DNA from: Paraburkholderia hiiakae
GTDB taxonomy: Bacteria > Pseudomonadota > Gammaproteobacteria > Burkholderiales > Burkholderiaceae
DNA length: 64,000 bases
Assembly (NCBI RefSeq): GCF_904848665.1
Contig: NZ_CAJHCQ010000001.1
Span: forward strand, 620,001-684,000
Direction: 5' to 3'
The position numbers and the translations under genes were made by a program. Shown piece after piece: positions 41,301 through 49,303 of the stretch. The first letter of the stretch is position 1, and every line of letters begins with the position of its first letter. The notes under the pieces were generated by a model. The model had not been told where the DNA came from. It did no database searches and saw only the letters and a program-made list of their open reading frames with translations.

Positions 41301-43475
41301 AGCGGTCGACTGATAACCCAGCGAAGTCGCGTTGACCTGCGACGCCGTGGCACCTGCGCCCAACACCACCGTCCCGGTGGCAATCGCCTTGCTGTTCATG
41401 CCAATTGCAGTCGCCTCGCTTCCGCCGCCGGCCGCCGTGGCAGCCCCGCCCAACGCAATGTCGCCCATGCCGCTTGCCAGGGCGCTACTGCCAATCGCTT
41501 GCGCGTAGTTGGCGAGCGCCTGGGAATTCGTGCCGAGTGCGACGGACGACGTGCCCGTGGAGGTCGATGCCTGGCCCATGGCGATCGCAGACGTGCCGGA
41601 AGCCGAAGCCACCGGACCGATTGCAGTCGAGTTCGTACCCGTCGCCGACGAATCATTCAACGCCGAATTCGTGTGGAAGTACTTGATGCCACCGCCGTTG
41701 TTGATGTTGTTGACGGTGTTCGAGAGGTTGGTGACGTTCGTGTTCGTCGCGTACAGCTGCGAACCGTTCACCGCATCGGTGCTCGTTGCGCTCAGCGCGC
41801 CATTGGCCACGTTGTGCAGCGCCACCGCCTTGGTCGAGCCCACACCGCCCAGCGTCACCGACGAATGCGCCGACGAGTCGTACATCACCGCGTTGGCCAG
41901 TTGGCCTTGCATGTTCGTGATCTGGCCGTTGATGGTCGTCACGTTGCCTTGGAGCGTCGTGACCTGCCCCTGGACGGTCGTCATTTGACCTTGCAGCGTG
42001 GTGATGCTGTTCGCGTCCGCCGTGACCCGCGTGTTCGTCGCGTACAGTTCCGAACCGTTCACCGCGTCCGTGCTCGTGGCCGTAATCTGGCCCGCTGCCA
42101 CATTCGTGATCTGGCGCGTCGCACCCGCGGTGCCGACGCTCATCACGCCCGTCGGCGTGCCGCCCGCATACGTATAGGTCGTGCCGCCAATCGTGCCGCT
42201 TGCCGTGGTGACAGCCGCTGCCGTGGTCGCGCCGTTGCCCAGCGCCACCGAGTTCGCCGTCGAGGCACTCGCCTGGAAGCCCACCGCGATCGCGTTCGTC
42301 TGCGAGGCGGATGCAGCGGCACCCAACACGACGGCATTATTGCCGGTGGCCGTCGCGTAGCCGCCCAGCACCGTGCTGTTGCCCGCCAGCGCAGCGGCAC
42401 CAGCACCCACTGCCGACATGGCGTTGTTGCCGTCCGCCACGAGCGTTATTGCATTCCCCCCGATGGCTACCGAACCGCCGCCGCCTGCCGTTGCATGCCC
42501 CCCGAGGGCGGTATTTCCCATGTACGTCGCAGTCGCGCCATCGCCGATCGCAATCGCGTCGGTCATCGCTTTGCCGCTTCGGACAGCCGCCGCGTTCGGA
42601 CCGATAGCAATCGTCCCGTACGCGTTCGCCTGCGCGTCGTCGGAGCCGTCGTTGTTACCCGCCGCCTTGAAGTAGCGCGAGCCCGTGCCGTTGATGATGT
42701 TGGTGATCTGCGAATCCGCTGCATAGAGTTGCGAACCGTTCACCGCGTCCGTGCTGGCAGCCGTCACCTGGCCTGCTGCCACATTCGTGATCTGGCGAGC
42801 GTTGCCCGCCGAGCCCACGCTCACCACACCCACCGGCGCACCGCCTGCGTAGTTGTACGTCGTGCCGCCGATCACGCCGCTGGCCGTGGCCACGCCCGTG
42901 GTATTCGCCACCGAACCGTAACCGATGGCTACCGCATTCGCGACGCTCACAGTCGCCATGCTGCCGAGCGCGACGCTGTTATTCGCAGAAACCGTGGAAC
43001 CGGAACCGAATCCGTCCGAAAAGTTACCGTTCACGCTAACCGCCGAACCATAGCCGGCAGAATTCACGCCAGAGACGGTACTGTTATCGCCGACAGCTAG
43101 CGCGTGATCGCCGATCGCCTGGTTGCTCTGGCCAATAGACAAAGCATCGGTGCCGTTCGCCAGCGCCATACAACCAATCGCGATGGCCGAACCCGAGGTG
43201 GTCAGCGTGTTAGTGGCCGACGGAGCGGTCGTGCAGTTTGCGCCTGAATAGCCAATTGCAGCAATCGAGTTGCCATTACCGTCTTTAACATACCCTGTTG
43301 TGTTCGCGTGCGCGGAACCAGAGATCAGTGCCGCCCCGCCAATAAAGACCGCGGCTCCGAGCAATCCAGCTGATTGTTTCGAAGAACCTCCCTTACGGCG
43401 CGATGCGGCATTCTCCTGAGCGGCAACCCAGGTTCCCGTAGTTTCATTCCAGACCGAACGATAGGTCTTATTCAT
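35343..43475 (-). CDS. Giant trimeric autotransporter adhesin (YadA-like), TAA2
   Basis: Complete 2710-residue type Vc adhesin. It has the ESPR signal (MNKTYRSVWNETTGTWVA), nearly the same as TAA1, with AAGGA before the ATG at 43475. Head blocks rich in A-I/L-G repeats occupy the first few hundred residues and recur near 450-480, 620-720 and 950-1000. The middle is stalk: necks (DAVNGSQLYAT), YDSSAHxSVTLGG segments and heptad coiled coils (NVTTLQG units). A late head block (about 2490-2580) precedes the YadA anchor, which ends in four beta strands and a terminal Phe (ASVGATFGF), as BAM substrates do. The OmpA-domain gene follows directly. Ligand unknown. Confidence 0.96.
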   Translation of the reverse strand: MNKTYRSVWNETTGTWVAAQENAASRRKGGSSKQSAGLLGAAVFIGGAALISGSAHANTTGYVKDGNGNSIAAIGYSGANCTTAPSATNTLTTSGSAIAIGCMALANGTDALSIGQSNQAIGDHALAVGDNSTVSGVNSAGYGSAVSVNGNFSDGFGSGSTVSANNSVALGSMATVSVANAVAIGYGSVANTTGVATASGVIGGTTYNYAGGAPVGVVSVGSAGNARQITNVAAGQVTAASTDAVNGSQLYAADSQITNIINGTGSRYFKAAGNNDGSDDAQANAYGTIAIGPNAAAVRSGKAMTDAIAIGDGATATYMGNTALGGHATAGGGGSVAIGGNAITLVADGNNAMSAVGAGAAALAGNSTVLGGYATATGNNAVVLGAAASASQTNAIAVGFQASASTANSVALGNGATTAAAVTTASGTIGGTTYTYAGGTPTGVMSVGTAGATRQITNVAAGQITATSTDAVNGSELYATNTRVTADANSITTLQGQMTTVQGQVTTLQGNVTTINGQITNMQGQLANAVMYDSSAHSSVTLGGVGSTKAVALHNVANGALSATSTDAVNGSQLYATNTNVTNLSNTVNNINNGGGIKYFHTNSALNDSSATGTNSTAIGPVASASGTSAIAMGQASTSTGTSSVALGTNSQALANYAQAIGSSALASGMGDIALGGAATAAGGGSEATAIGMNSKAIATGTVVLGAGATASQVNATSLGYQSTAAGQNSTSIGTNAVASNTNSIALGYGANASTANSVALGNGATTAAAVTTASGTIGGTTYTYAGGTPTGVMSVGTAGATRQITNVAAGQITAASTDAVNGSELYATNTQVTANTNSITTLQGNVTTINGQITSMQGSITNINGKLADAVMYDSSAHSSVTLGGVGSTTAVALHNVANGALSATSTDAVNGSQLNATNTNVTNLSNTVNNINNGGGIKYFHTNSALNDSSATGTNSTAIGPVASASGTNAIAIGNGANATDANSVALGNGATTAAAVGTASGTIGGTVYTYAGTSPTGTVSVGTAGAERTITNVAAGRVTATSTDAVNGSELYATNSKVTQNTSDISNIYSEITTLTGGAIDAVMYDSSAHTSVTLGGTGASSAVALHNVANGALSASSTDAVNGSQLYATNTNVSNLAGNVTTLQGNITSINGQITNINGKLNDAVLYDSSAHASVTLGGTGASSAVALHNVANGVLSASSFDAVNGSQLYATNTNVSNLAGNVTTLQGNVTTLQGNITSINGQITNINGKLNDAVLYDSSAHTSVTLGGTGASSAVALHNVANGVLSASSFDAVNGSQLYATNTNVSNLAGNVTTLQGNVTTLQGNITSINGQITNINGKLNDAVLYDSSAHTSVTLGGTGASSAVALHNVANGVLSASSFDAVNGSQLYATNTSVSNLAGNVTTLEGNITNINGKLNDAVVYDSSAHSSVTLGGAGSTTPVALHNVAAGEVSASSFDAVNGSQLYALGSSTADALGGGSTVNSDGSISAPTYNVGGDTYNNVGGAITNIDGRVTQNTSDIQNITNNINNGTIGLVQQDPTSRNITVAKDTDGSIVDFTGTAGTRVLTGVSAGAVNASSVDAVNGSQLYATNANVSNLAGNVTTLEGNITNINGKLGDAVLYDSSAHTSVTLGGTGASSAVALHNVANGVLSASSFDAVNGSQLYALGSSTADALGGGSTVNSDGSISAPTYNVGGDTYNNVGGAITNLDGRVTQNTSDIQNITNNINNGTIGLVQQDPTSRNITVAKDTDGSIVDFTGTAGTRVLTGVSNGAVNASSVDAVNGSQLYNLASSTADSMGGGSTVNSDGSITNPTYIIGGKTFNNAGDAFTQLNGDITNINGTMADAVMYDSSAHDSVTFGGVGSTTPVALHNVAAGEVSASSFDAVNGSQLYALGSSTADALGGGSTVNSDGSISAPTYNVGGDTYNNVGGAITNLDGRVTQNTSDIQNITNNINNGTIGLVQQDPTTRNITVAKDTDGSIVDFTGTAGTRVLTGVSNGAVNASSVDAVNGSQLYNLASSTADSMGGGSTVNSDGSITNPTYIIGGKTFNNAGDAFTQLNGDITNINGTMADAVMYDSSAHDSVTFGGVGSTTPVALHNVAAGEVSASSFDAVNGSQLYTLANSTADAFGGGSTVNSDGSISAPTYNVGGDTYNNVGGAITNLDGRVTQNTSDIQNITNNINNGTIGLVQQDPTSRNITVAKDTDGSIVDFTGTAGTRVLTGVSAGAVNASSVDAVNGSQLYALGSSTADALGGGSTVNSDGSISAPTYNVGGDTYNNVGGAITNLDGRVTQNTTDISNLQGDITNINGQMADAVMYDSSAHDSVTFGGVGSTTPVALHNVADGLVNASSFDAVNGSQLYNLASSTASAIGGGSTVNGNGSISNPTFILNGGTYTNVAGAITNLDGRVTQNTTDISNLQGDITNINGTMANAVMYDSSAKDSITLGGSDSTKAVTIHNVAAGVADTDAVNVGQMNAAIADVTNIAQNATDPMFSAQGDRNTEAAQATGTHATAGGANSVASGSQSTAMGAGANATGNQTTAIGAGSTASAANSVALGANSVADRANTVSVGSAGNERQVTNVAAGTAGTDAVNVSQLNDAVSNATGSAVQQATQQSNAYTNQQIGIVRKQVNTLGAAAMAASSLIPNARAEGNFQMAAAAGTYGGESALALGANWYVSDRLLLNAHVSKSTGGGSVGASVGATFGF
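37009..38370 (-). repeat. Two tandem copies of a 681-bp (227-aa) unit in TAA2
   Basis: 37009-37689 and 37690-38370 are almost identical. Each encodes, in reading order, VTQNTSDIQNITNNINNG, IGLVQQDPT(S/T)RNITVAKD, a GTAGTRVLTGVS neck, DAVNGSQLYNLASSTADSMG, a GGKTFNNAGDAFTQLNG stalk, and a YDSSAHDSVTFGG segment. Parts of the unit occur again in a 369-bp form at 36640-37008 and around 38371-38967. The period is a multiple of three, so copy-number change preserves the frame. Confidence 0.9.
39259..40068 (-). repeat. Three tandem copies of a 270-bp (90-aa) unit in TAA2
   Basis: Landmarks recur every 270 bases (39259, 39529, 39799) with few differences. Each copy encodes a neck (DAVNGSQLYATNTNVSNLAG) and an YDSSAHTSVTLGGTG segment joined by a heptad coiled coil, with NVTTLQG and related 7-residue units repeated two to four times. 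The first and last copies vary by whole 21-bp heptads, giving nested repeats within repeats. Confidence 0.88.
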
Positions 43476-44019
43476 TTGCAATCCTTAACAATATTTCAAG
43501 ATCTAGAGAATTTGACGGGTCTTGGAATCCCGCCCGAAATCACACTCAAGCCACCGCCAGACTCCGGCGAAGCGTCACTGCCAGCTTCGCTTCCGAACCG
43601 CAGGCCAACCGCTTGATTTCCATGAGTTAGTGTCTTCTTCGCCGGTTCTCGAACCAATCGGACAAGTTCGAATAAGGCGACGCCATGCCATCGGATACGA
43701 CGAGTGATTAAAGGGCATGAGCGGATTACCACAGTGCAGCCACGCAGGGGGAAAGCCATGGCTTCCCAGTGCGGCCGATAAAGGCGTCAGTGATTCAGGT
43801 GACGTCTGGAACTGTTCGGTTAGCGCATTGGCGTGCGAAGGCACCACCTGCTATGCCGCACGGATGTTACGGAGGGGGGGGAAGGATGCGTATCGGAGAA
43901 TTCTTATTTTTCTCTCGGAGTTGATCCGAAAAATCCCGAGACGCGATTGAAACGTTAGAGAAGCTTTAGGATTGGCCGACGCAACATTCAGAATTGCGCC
44001 GACCTAAACAACCAAAACT
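43476..44019. other. Intergenic region upstream of TAA2
   Basis: 544 bases between pyrF and TAA2, both on the minus strand. It must hold the TAA2 promoter and the end of the pyrF transcript. The part nearest pyrF (about 43900-43980) is AT-richer and has a weak TCTCGG/CCGAGA stem near 43916-43942. I found no convincing promoter hexamers, and no stretch obviously shared with the TAA1 leader. Small open frames here lack ribosome-binding sites and are not called. Confidence 0.5.
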
Positions 44020-44835
44020 TCAGCGATACGCGTTGATCTTGTCGCGCGTACCCTGGGCAGCCATTGCGGCCGCCTGCGCGTAGTCGTCGCCCTTGCTCGC
44101 GTAGAGGATCGCGCGCGACGAATTGATGAGCATCCCGGTGCCGTTCGCCGTGCGACCTGCGCGAACCGTCGCCTCGACGTCGCCGCCCTGCGCGCCGATG
44201 CCCGGAATCAGCAGTGGCATGTCGCCAACAATCTCGCGCACCACTTCAATCTCCTTCGGGAACGTCGCGCCCACCACGAGGCCCAGTTCGCCGCTCGCGT
44301 TCCACTTCTGCGCCGCGAGGGCCGCAACGACCTGGTACAGCGGCTTGCCGTCGGTCGTGAGAAATTGCAGGTCGGAGCCCCCGGGGTTCGATGTGCGGCA
44401 CAGCACGATCACACCCTTGCCCGCATGCGCGAGCCATGGCTCGATGGAATCGAAACCCATGTACGGATTCACCGTGACGGCATCCGCCTTGAAGCGCTCG
44501 AACGCCTCGCGCGCGTATTGCTCGGCGGTGCTGCCGATGTCGCCACGTTTGGCGTCGAGGATCACGGGCAGGCCCGGATGCTTCTCATGAATGTGGGCGA
44601 TCAGCGCTTCGAGTTGATCCTCGGCGCGATGCGCGGCGAAATAGGCGATCTGGGGCTTGAACGAGCATGCGTAGGGCGCGGTGGCGTCCACGATGTCCCG
44701 GCAGAATTCGAAGATCGCATCGCTGCGGCCCGCCAGCGCGGCGGGGAATTTCGTCGGCTCGGGATCGAGGCCAACGCAAAGCAGCGAGCCAGTGCGCTGC
44801 CAGGCGGCGCCGAGGGTCTGGGTGAAGGAGGTCAT
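44020..44835 (-). CDS. pyrF: Orotidine 5'-phosphate decarboxylase (type 2)
   Basis: Final step of UMP synthesis. The 271-residue length and motifs mark the longer type 2 subfamily: [28 protein letters not shown], the catalytic [18 protein letters not shown] (Asp-Lys-Asp network), [13 protein letters not shown], and [16 protein letters not shown] near the phosphate site. GGAGG lies 1-2 bases before the ATG at 44835, which is close, but the N-terminus [12 protein letters not shown] is family-like. Confidence 0.95.
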   Translation of the reverse strand: MTSFTQTLGAAWQRTGSLLCVGLDPEPTKFPAALAGRSDAIFEFCRDIVDATAPYACSFKPQIAYFAAHRAEDQLEALIAHIHEKHPGLPVILDAKRGDIGSTAEQYAREAFERFKADAVTVNPYMGFDSIEPWLAHAGKGVIVLCRTSNPGGSDLQFLTTDGKPLYQVVAALAAQKWNASGELGLVVGATFPKEIEVVREIVGDMPLLIPGIGAQGGDVEATVRAGRTANGTGMLINSSRAILYASKGDDYAQAAAMAAQGTRDKINAYR

Positions 44836-45009
44836 GATGAAAAGCTCGCGGCGAGCCGGTATGAGGGAAAACGGCGCGTATTTTACCCGGCTTGGCAACC
44901 GGTGCCGCGCGACGGCGCCTGTCGCCTTCGGGCGTGGACGCCCGAGGAATCTCCTCGAGCGTATTTCATCAGACAAACGAAGCGCAGGCCTCGGCTCGCC
45001 CGGCGAGCC

Positions 45010-46182
45010 TTACGCCCGCGCGCGAGCGCCCTTGCCACGCGCTCCCGCCCGGCCGCGCGCCCCGGCACGGTGCGGGCTCGCCGCAGCGCGCATGTCCATG
45101 CGCTCGACGGTGAAGGAAAAGCGCCGCACGAGCCGCTCGCCATGCGCGAGCACGGTCATGCCGTTGGCGTCGCCGCCGCCGTGCAGATTCACCGCATTGA
45201 TCGGATGATCGACGGGCTCGAAGCAGAAGAAGTCCGCACCGGGCGGCGTGTAGAGCACGTAATAGTCAGTGTTGGCGCAGATCGAGAGCGAGAGCCGGCG
45301 GCGCTCCCACACCACGGCGGCACGTCCGCTCCAGCCGCTGAACGCGTGATTCACGAGCTGGTCCGGCAGCGGATACGCCACGCCGAACTGCCAGGCAGGC
45401 GGCGCGGGTACGTGACGCACCGGCAGCCAGTCCTGGCCCGAGAGCCACAGGCCGCTGGCGGGCGCGGAAAGCTCCGTGCTCGCGTCGCGCGCGAGGAACG
45501 GGTGTACGCCCAGGCCGAACGGCATCGCATCGCGGCCTGTGTTTTCCACTTCGAGCGCGATCGTGAGCGCGGCGCCGTCGAGCGCATAGGTGAGCGCCGC
45601 ACGGTACGAATAGGGTTCACCGTCACTGCGGTCGAGCACGAGGCGCACGTTTTCGCGATCGGCGCTGTCTATGCTCCATGGCGCGAGCCAGCCGTCGCCG
45701 TGAATCGGCAGCGGTTCGCTGGCGCGATTGCGCGGCACTTCGATATCGCGCCCGGCAAAGTGAAAACGCCCTTCACCAATGCGGTTCGAATAAGGCAGCA
45801 GCGGGTAACAGGCGAGATCGTTCGGGTCCATGCGTGCGCTCACGCGCTCGCAACGGCGGAACACGGGTTCGAACGTGCCTTCGCTGCGCCAATCGAAGCG
45901 CGTGATCCCGCCGCCCAGTTGGGGCGCGACGTCGAGCCGCAGGTACGCGTTCGCGAGCGTCACGCAGGCCACGTCGCTCGTGAGCGCCGCGCCGATCGCA
46001 ACGGCGGAGGTGCTCGGCCCCGGCAGCACGGGATGCGTGGCGGCTTCGAGCCGCGCGCGGCGTGCAGCAGCGGGAGAGTTGGGCAATGCGGTTGCAGCGG
46101 CGGCTTTGGGCAATGAAGCCGAAGCGCCTGGGGAGACGGTGGAACGGGTGGGTCGACGCACAGCGGAATTCGCGACGCTCAT
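45010..46182 (-). CDS. Aldose 1-epimerase-family protein
   Basis: A 390-residue galactose-mutarotase-fold protein. Residues from about 65 onward match the family: YLRLDVAPQLGGGITRFDWR, PYSNRIGEGRFHFAGRD, PLPIHGDGWLAPW (the catalytic-histidine loop), MPFGLGVHPFLAR, and FFCFEPVDHPINAVN with the glutamate/aspartate region. The first 60 residues are low complexity and the C-terminal 25 are Ala/Arg/Gly-rich. It would interconvert sugar anomers for the adjacent sugar dehydrogenases. GAGGAG precedes the ATG at 46182. It lies 320 bases beyond the lactonase gene, so it may have its own promoter. Confidence 0.87.
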   Translation of the reverse strand: MSVANSAVRRPTRSTVSPGASASLPKAAAATALPNSPAAARRARLEAATHPVLPGPSTSAVAIGAALTSDVACVTLANAYLRLDVAPQLGGGITRFDWRSEGTFEPVFRRCERVSARMDPNDLACYPLLPYSNRIGEGRFHFAGRDIEVPRNRASEPLPIHGDGWLAPWSIDSADRENVRLVLDRSDGEPYSYRAALTYALDGAALTIALEVENTGRDAMPFGLGVHPFLARDASTELSAPASGLWLSGQDWLPVRHVPAPPAWQFGVAYPLPDQLVNHAFSGWSGRAAVVWERRRLSLSICANTDYYVLYTPPGADFFCFEPVDHPINAVNLHGGGDANGMTVLAHGERLVRRFSFTVERMDMRAAASPHRAGARGRAGARGKGARARA

Positions 46183-46502
46183 AAGATGCTCCTCGAGAGG
46201 CATGTTTGATTGCCGCCGACCAAACGTAAAAGCACGGCGGCTCACTGGTGGCCTGCCCGTTTCCATGCGCTCGCTCTCGCAGGGTCCGGCGGCCGCTTCT
46301 TGTGTTCGCCCTTCTACTGGTACTGGCAAAGCCGACTGCTCACTACCGATCGACTGCATCTGTTGCCGAAGAACAACGACTCTCCGTCTTTTGCTTCGCG
46401 CACGCCTGAGTTGCGGCTGGTGCTTTCACCGAGGGCGGCGCACGCAGGCCACCCATCGAAGCGATTCGCACGCGCCTTCAGGCGGTGCTTAATACAACCG
46501 CG
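46183..46502. other. Gap between the SMP-30 gene and the aldose 1-epimerase gene
   Basis: 320 bases with no credible coding region on either strand. It probably holds the promoter of the epimerase gene and the end of the upstream sugar operon. I see no clear terminator hairpin or operator palindrome in it. Confidence 0.45.
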
Positions 46503-47417
46503 TCAAGCACGCGGACGCCCCTGGAACCGAGGTTCTTCAAGGCCCTGGCGGCCAATTCGAACCGCGAACACGCCGCCGGCATGCGGCTCGCGCGCGAGCG
46601 CCTCATCCTCCATTTCCTCGCGCGCGCTCGTGACATAAAGCGTGTCCAGAAGCGCACCGCCGAGCGTAACGCAGCTTGGCTGCGCTGTGGGAATCTTTAC
46701 GCGCTCGGTTTCCATACCATCGGCGCCGTAGCGCACCACGCGCTCGCCGCCCCATTGGGCGTTCCAGAGGCCGCCTTCGGCATCGACGGTCGAGCCGTCC
46801 GGCACGCCGGTGTCGTCGGTCAGCGTGACGAACGTGCGCTGGTTTGCAATCGTTCCATCCGCGCCGTAGTCGCACGCGCGAATTTCGCGTGAGAGCGTGT
46901 CGCAGTAGTACATCGTCCCGCCGTCCGGGCTGAACGCGATGCTGTTCGAAATTGCCGGCGCGGGCAACGGCAGGCGTTCGAGCGTGAGGTCGTGATTCAG
47001 CCGATAGAAGCCGCCAATTGCCTGTCTGGGCGTTGCCTCGTACTTCGTGCCGAACACGAAGCGGCCCTGGCGGTCGCAACGCCCGTCGTTCAGGCGCGTC
47101 GGCACGCCGGGCTCGACTTCGACGATCGTTTCTATCGCGCCCGTCTCCAGATCGAAGAAGGCGAGGCGCGATTCAAGGCCGAGCAGCAGCGTGCGCGCGT
47201 CCTCGCAAAGTGCGAAGCACGCAAGGCGCTCCGGCATCGCCCAGGTGACGTGCTTGCCATCGCGTGCGTCGTAGCGTGCGAGGTGCTTGCCTGTGATGTC
47301 GACCCAGTAGAGCCGGCCGCGGCGCGCACACCAGGTCGCGCACTCGCCCAGCTCGCACTTCGCGTGCACGAGCAGTTCGGCCACCGCTTCGCTCGAAGCG
47401 CCTGCATTTGCGCTCAT
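46503..47417 (-). CDS. SMP-30/gluconolactonase-family sugar lactonase
   Basis: A 304-residue six-bladed beta-propeller lactonase. Metal-ligand motifs are visible: KCELGECATWCARRGRLYWVD with the first glutamate, VPTRLNDGRCDRQGRFVFGT with the Asn/Asp pair, ISNSIAFSPDGGTMYYCDT with the second Asn, and VPDGSTVDAEGGLWNAQWGG with the Asp ligand. It should hydrolyse the aldonolactone made by a sugar dehydrogenase to the open acid. Its ATG overlaps the stop of the upstream SDR gene by 4 bases, so the two steps are translationally coupled. Confidence 0.9.
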   Translation of the reverse strand: MSANAGASSEAVAELLVHAKCELGECATWCARRGRLYWVDITGKHLARYDARDGKHVTWAMPERLACFALCEDARTLLLGLESRLAFFDLETGAIETIVEVEPGVPTRLNDGRCDRQGRFVFGTKYEATPRQAIGGFYRLNHDLTLERLPLPAPAISNSIAFSPDGGTMYYCDTLSREIRACDYGADGTIANQRTFVTLTDDTGVPDGSTVDAEGGLWNAQWGGERVVRYGADGMETERVKIPTAQPSCVTLGGALLDTLYVTSAREEMEDEALAREPHAGGVFAVRIGRQGLEEPRFQGRPRA

Positions 47418-48214
47418 GCCCAGCCTCCGTCCACCACGATGTCCTGCGAAGTGATCATGCGGCTGTCGTCGGCGGCGAGAAAGAGCGCCATGCGCGCGAG
47501 ATCCTCGGGCAATAGCTCGGCGTCGATACACTGGCCGCGCTTGATGTCGGCACGCCCCTCGTCGTCGAGCCACAGGCGGCGCTGCTTGTCCGTCATCACC
47601 CAGCCCGGCACGAGCGAATTCACGCGGATGCCGTAGCGCCCAAGATCCTTCGCGAGCCCGCGCGTGAGCCCCTGCACCGCCGACTTGCTCAGGGTGTAGA
47701 CCGGCATGCCCCACTGCTTGAGCATCCAGCTGATCGAGCCCAGGTTGATGATCGAGCCCGCACGCGCGGCCTTCATGTCTTCCGCCACGGCTTGCGCGGC
47801 AAACAACTGGTGCCGCACGTTCACGGCGACGCATGCGTCGAACGACTCGGGTGTGACTTCGGCGAGCGTGTGGCGGCGGTCATTGGCAGCGTTGTTCACG
47901 AGCACCTGAATCGGCCCGAGCGCCGCCTTCACGTCGGCGATGGCGGCGCGCAGCGCGTCGATATCGGCGAGATCGCAGGCCGCGAAGAGCGGCTTGTGAC
48001 GCGAATCGCCCAGTTCGTCGGCGAGCGCCTGGCCCGCGCTCGTGTCGATATCGAAGAACGCGACGCGCGCGCCCTGCGCCGCGAAGTGCTCGACGAACGA
48101 CGCGCCGATGCCGGTCGCGCCGCCCGTGATCAGCACCACGCGGTCGGCGAGGCTCGGATAGCGCGCGTAGTTTTCGTGCGCGTGGCGCGCAACAGCATTA
48201 GCGGGAGACGACAT
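47414..48214 (-). CDS. SDR-family oxidoreductase (probable sugar 1-dehydrogenase)
   Basis: A 266-residue classical short-chain dehydrogenase: cofactor loop TGGATGIGASFVEHF, FFDIDTS at the second strand (Asp suggests NAD preference), VNNAANDRRHT, and the catalytic Ser plus YTLSK (Tyr-x-x-x-Lys). Coupled by a 4-base overlap to the lactonase gene and 49 bases after araH. It therefore most likely oxidises an imported aldose (galactose or arabinose) to its lactone. The exact sugar is inference from the neighbours. Confidence 0.85.
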   Translation of the reverse strand: MSSPANAVARHAHENYARYPSLADRVVLITGGATGIGASFVEHFAAQGARVAFFDIDTSAGQALADELGDSRHKPLFAACDLADIDALRAAIADVKAALGPIQVLVNNAANDRRHTLAEVTPESFDACVAVNVRHQLFAAQAVAEDMKAARAGSIINLGSISWMLKQWGMPVYTLSKSAVQGLTRGLAKDLGRYGIRVNSLVPGWVMTDKQRRLWLDDEGRADIKRGQCIDAELLPEDLARMALFLAADDSRMITSQDIVVDGGWA

Positions 48215-48263
48215 CGTGTTGGGCTCCTGATGAATCGCTCGGTAGGGTTCTCGATCGCCGGGT

Positions 48264-49280
48264 TTAATCACGCGTCCCGCGGTTCTTCAGCTGGTCGAGC
48301 AGCACCGCCGCAAGCAGGATCGCGCCGCGCACGAGGTACTGGTAGAACGCGTCGATGTTGAGCAGGTTCATCACGTTCTCGACCGTGCCCATGATCAGCA
48401 CGCCGATCACCACGCCCGAAATCGTCGCGCGGCCGCCCAGCAGCGACACACCGCCCAGCACACACGCCGAAATCACGTTCAGTTCGAAGCCTTCGGCCGC
48501 GTTCGGCTGGCCCGAGGTGATACGCGAGGCGAGAATCACGCCCGCGAGCGCCGTCACCGCGCCCTGAATCAGGAAGATCCACACGCGCGTGCGCTCGACC
48601 TTGATGCCGGCGAGGCGCGACGCCTCCGGATTGCCGCCGATGGCGAGCGTATTGCGCCCGTACACCGTTTGATTGAGCATCACGCCGAACACGATGAAGC
48701 AGATGAGCGTGACCCAGATCGGCAACTGCACGCCGAAGAACGAGGCCGTGCCCATGGCGATGAACGTATCCGACGACACACCCACGGCCTGGCCGTGCGA
48801 GGCGATGAAGCCCAGGCCGCGCACGATTTCCATCGTGGCGAGCGTGGTGATCAGCGCGTTGATGCGCAGATACGCGATCACCGCGCCGTTCACGAAGCCG
48901 ATCGCGGCGCCCGCCGCCACCGCCGCGACAATGGCGATGAACGTGTTGTTCGTGGCGTTGAGCACCATCGCGCACAGTACGCCCGCGAAGGCCACGATCG
49001 AGCCCACGGAAAGGTCGAAGTCGCGCGAGGCGAGACAGAACATCATCGTGCAGGCCACCATGCCGATCTGCGAGACCGACAGCGCGAGGCCGAGCATGTT
49101 CTCGATCGAGAAGAAGTGATCGACAGTCAGCGACATCACGATGAACATGACCACGAAGATCACGATCAGGCTGTACTCGGTGATCTGCTGCCACCACTTC
49201 TGCTTGTCGCTGGGACTCGGAATCAGCGCGTCGGCGACGCTCTTGGCCGTCTCGGTTGCCAGGTTTTCTCTTGCTTGCAT
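48264..49280 (-). CDS. araH: Sugar ABC transporter permease, AraH type
   Basis: Inner-membrane permease of an arabinose/galactose-type importer, 338 residues with 8-10 hydrophobic segments. It closely follows E. coli AraH over stretches such as FCLASRDFDLSVGSIVAF, INALITTLATMEIVRGLGFI, YGRNTLAIGGNPEASRLAGI and ISACVLGGVSLLGGRATISG, and ends with NLLNIDAFYQYLVRGAILLA. The start at 49280 has GGAGGAG about 10 bases upstream. An ATG at 49307 overlapping the araG stop by 4 bases is also possible. Confidence 0.92.
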   Translation of the reverse strand: MQARENLATETAKSVADALIPSPSDKQKWWQQITEYSLIVIFVVMFIVMSLTVDHFFSIENMLGLALSVSQIGMVACTMMFCLASRDFDLSVGSIVAFAGVLCAMVLNATNNTFIAIVAAVAAGAAIGFVNGAVIAYLRINALITTLATMEIVRGLGFIASHGQAVGVSSDTFIAMGTASFFGVQLPIWVTLICFIVFGVMLNQTVYGRNTLAIGGNPEASRLAGIKVERTRVWIFLIQGAVTALAGVILASRITSGQPNAAEGFELNVISACVLGGVSLLGGRATISGVVIGVLIMGTVENVMNLLNIDAFYQYLVRGAILLAAVLLDQLKNRGTRD

Positions 49281-49303
49281 TTCAGTCACTCCTCCCCGTC
49301 CAC

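Noticed and set aside
35319-43100. A 2593-codon open frame on the plus strand, antisense to TAA2
   Set aside because: It is the exact antisense shadow of the repetitive, strongly codon-biased adhesin. Its product is an Arg/His/Val-rich repeat with no known domain or signal, while the minus-strand frame has ESPR, heads, necks and a YadA anchor.
43496-43950. Small open frames upstream of TAA2 on both strands
   Set aside because: None has a convincing ribosome-binding site or family resemblance, and they overlap each other.
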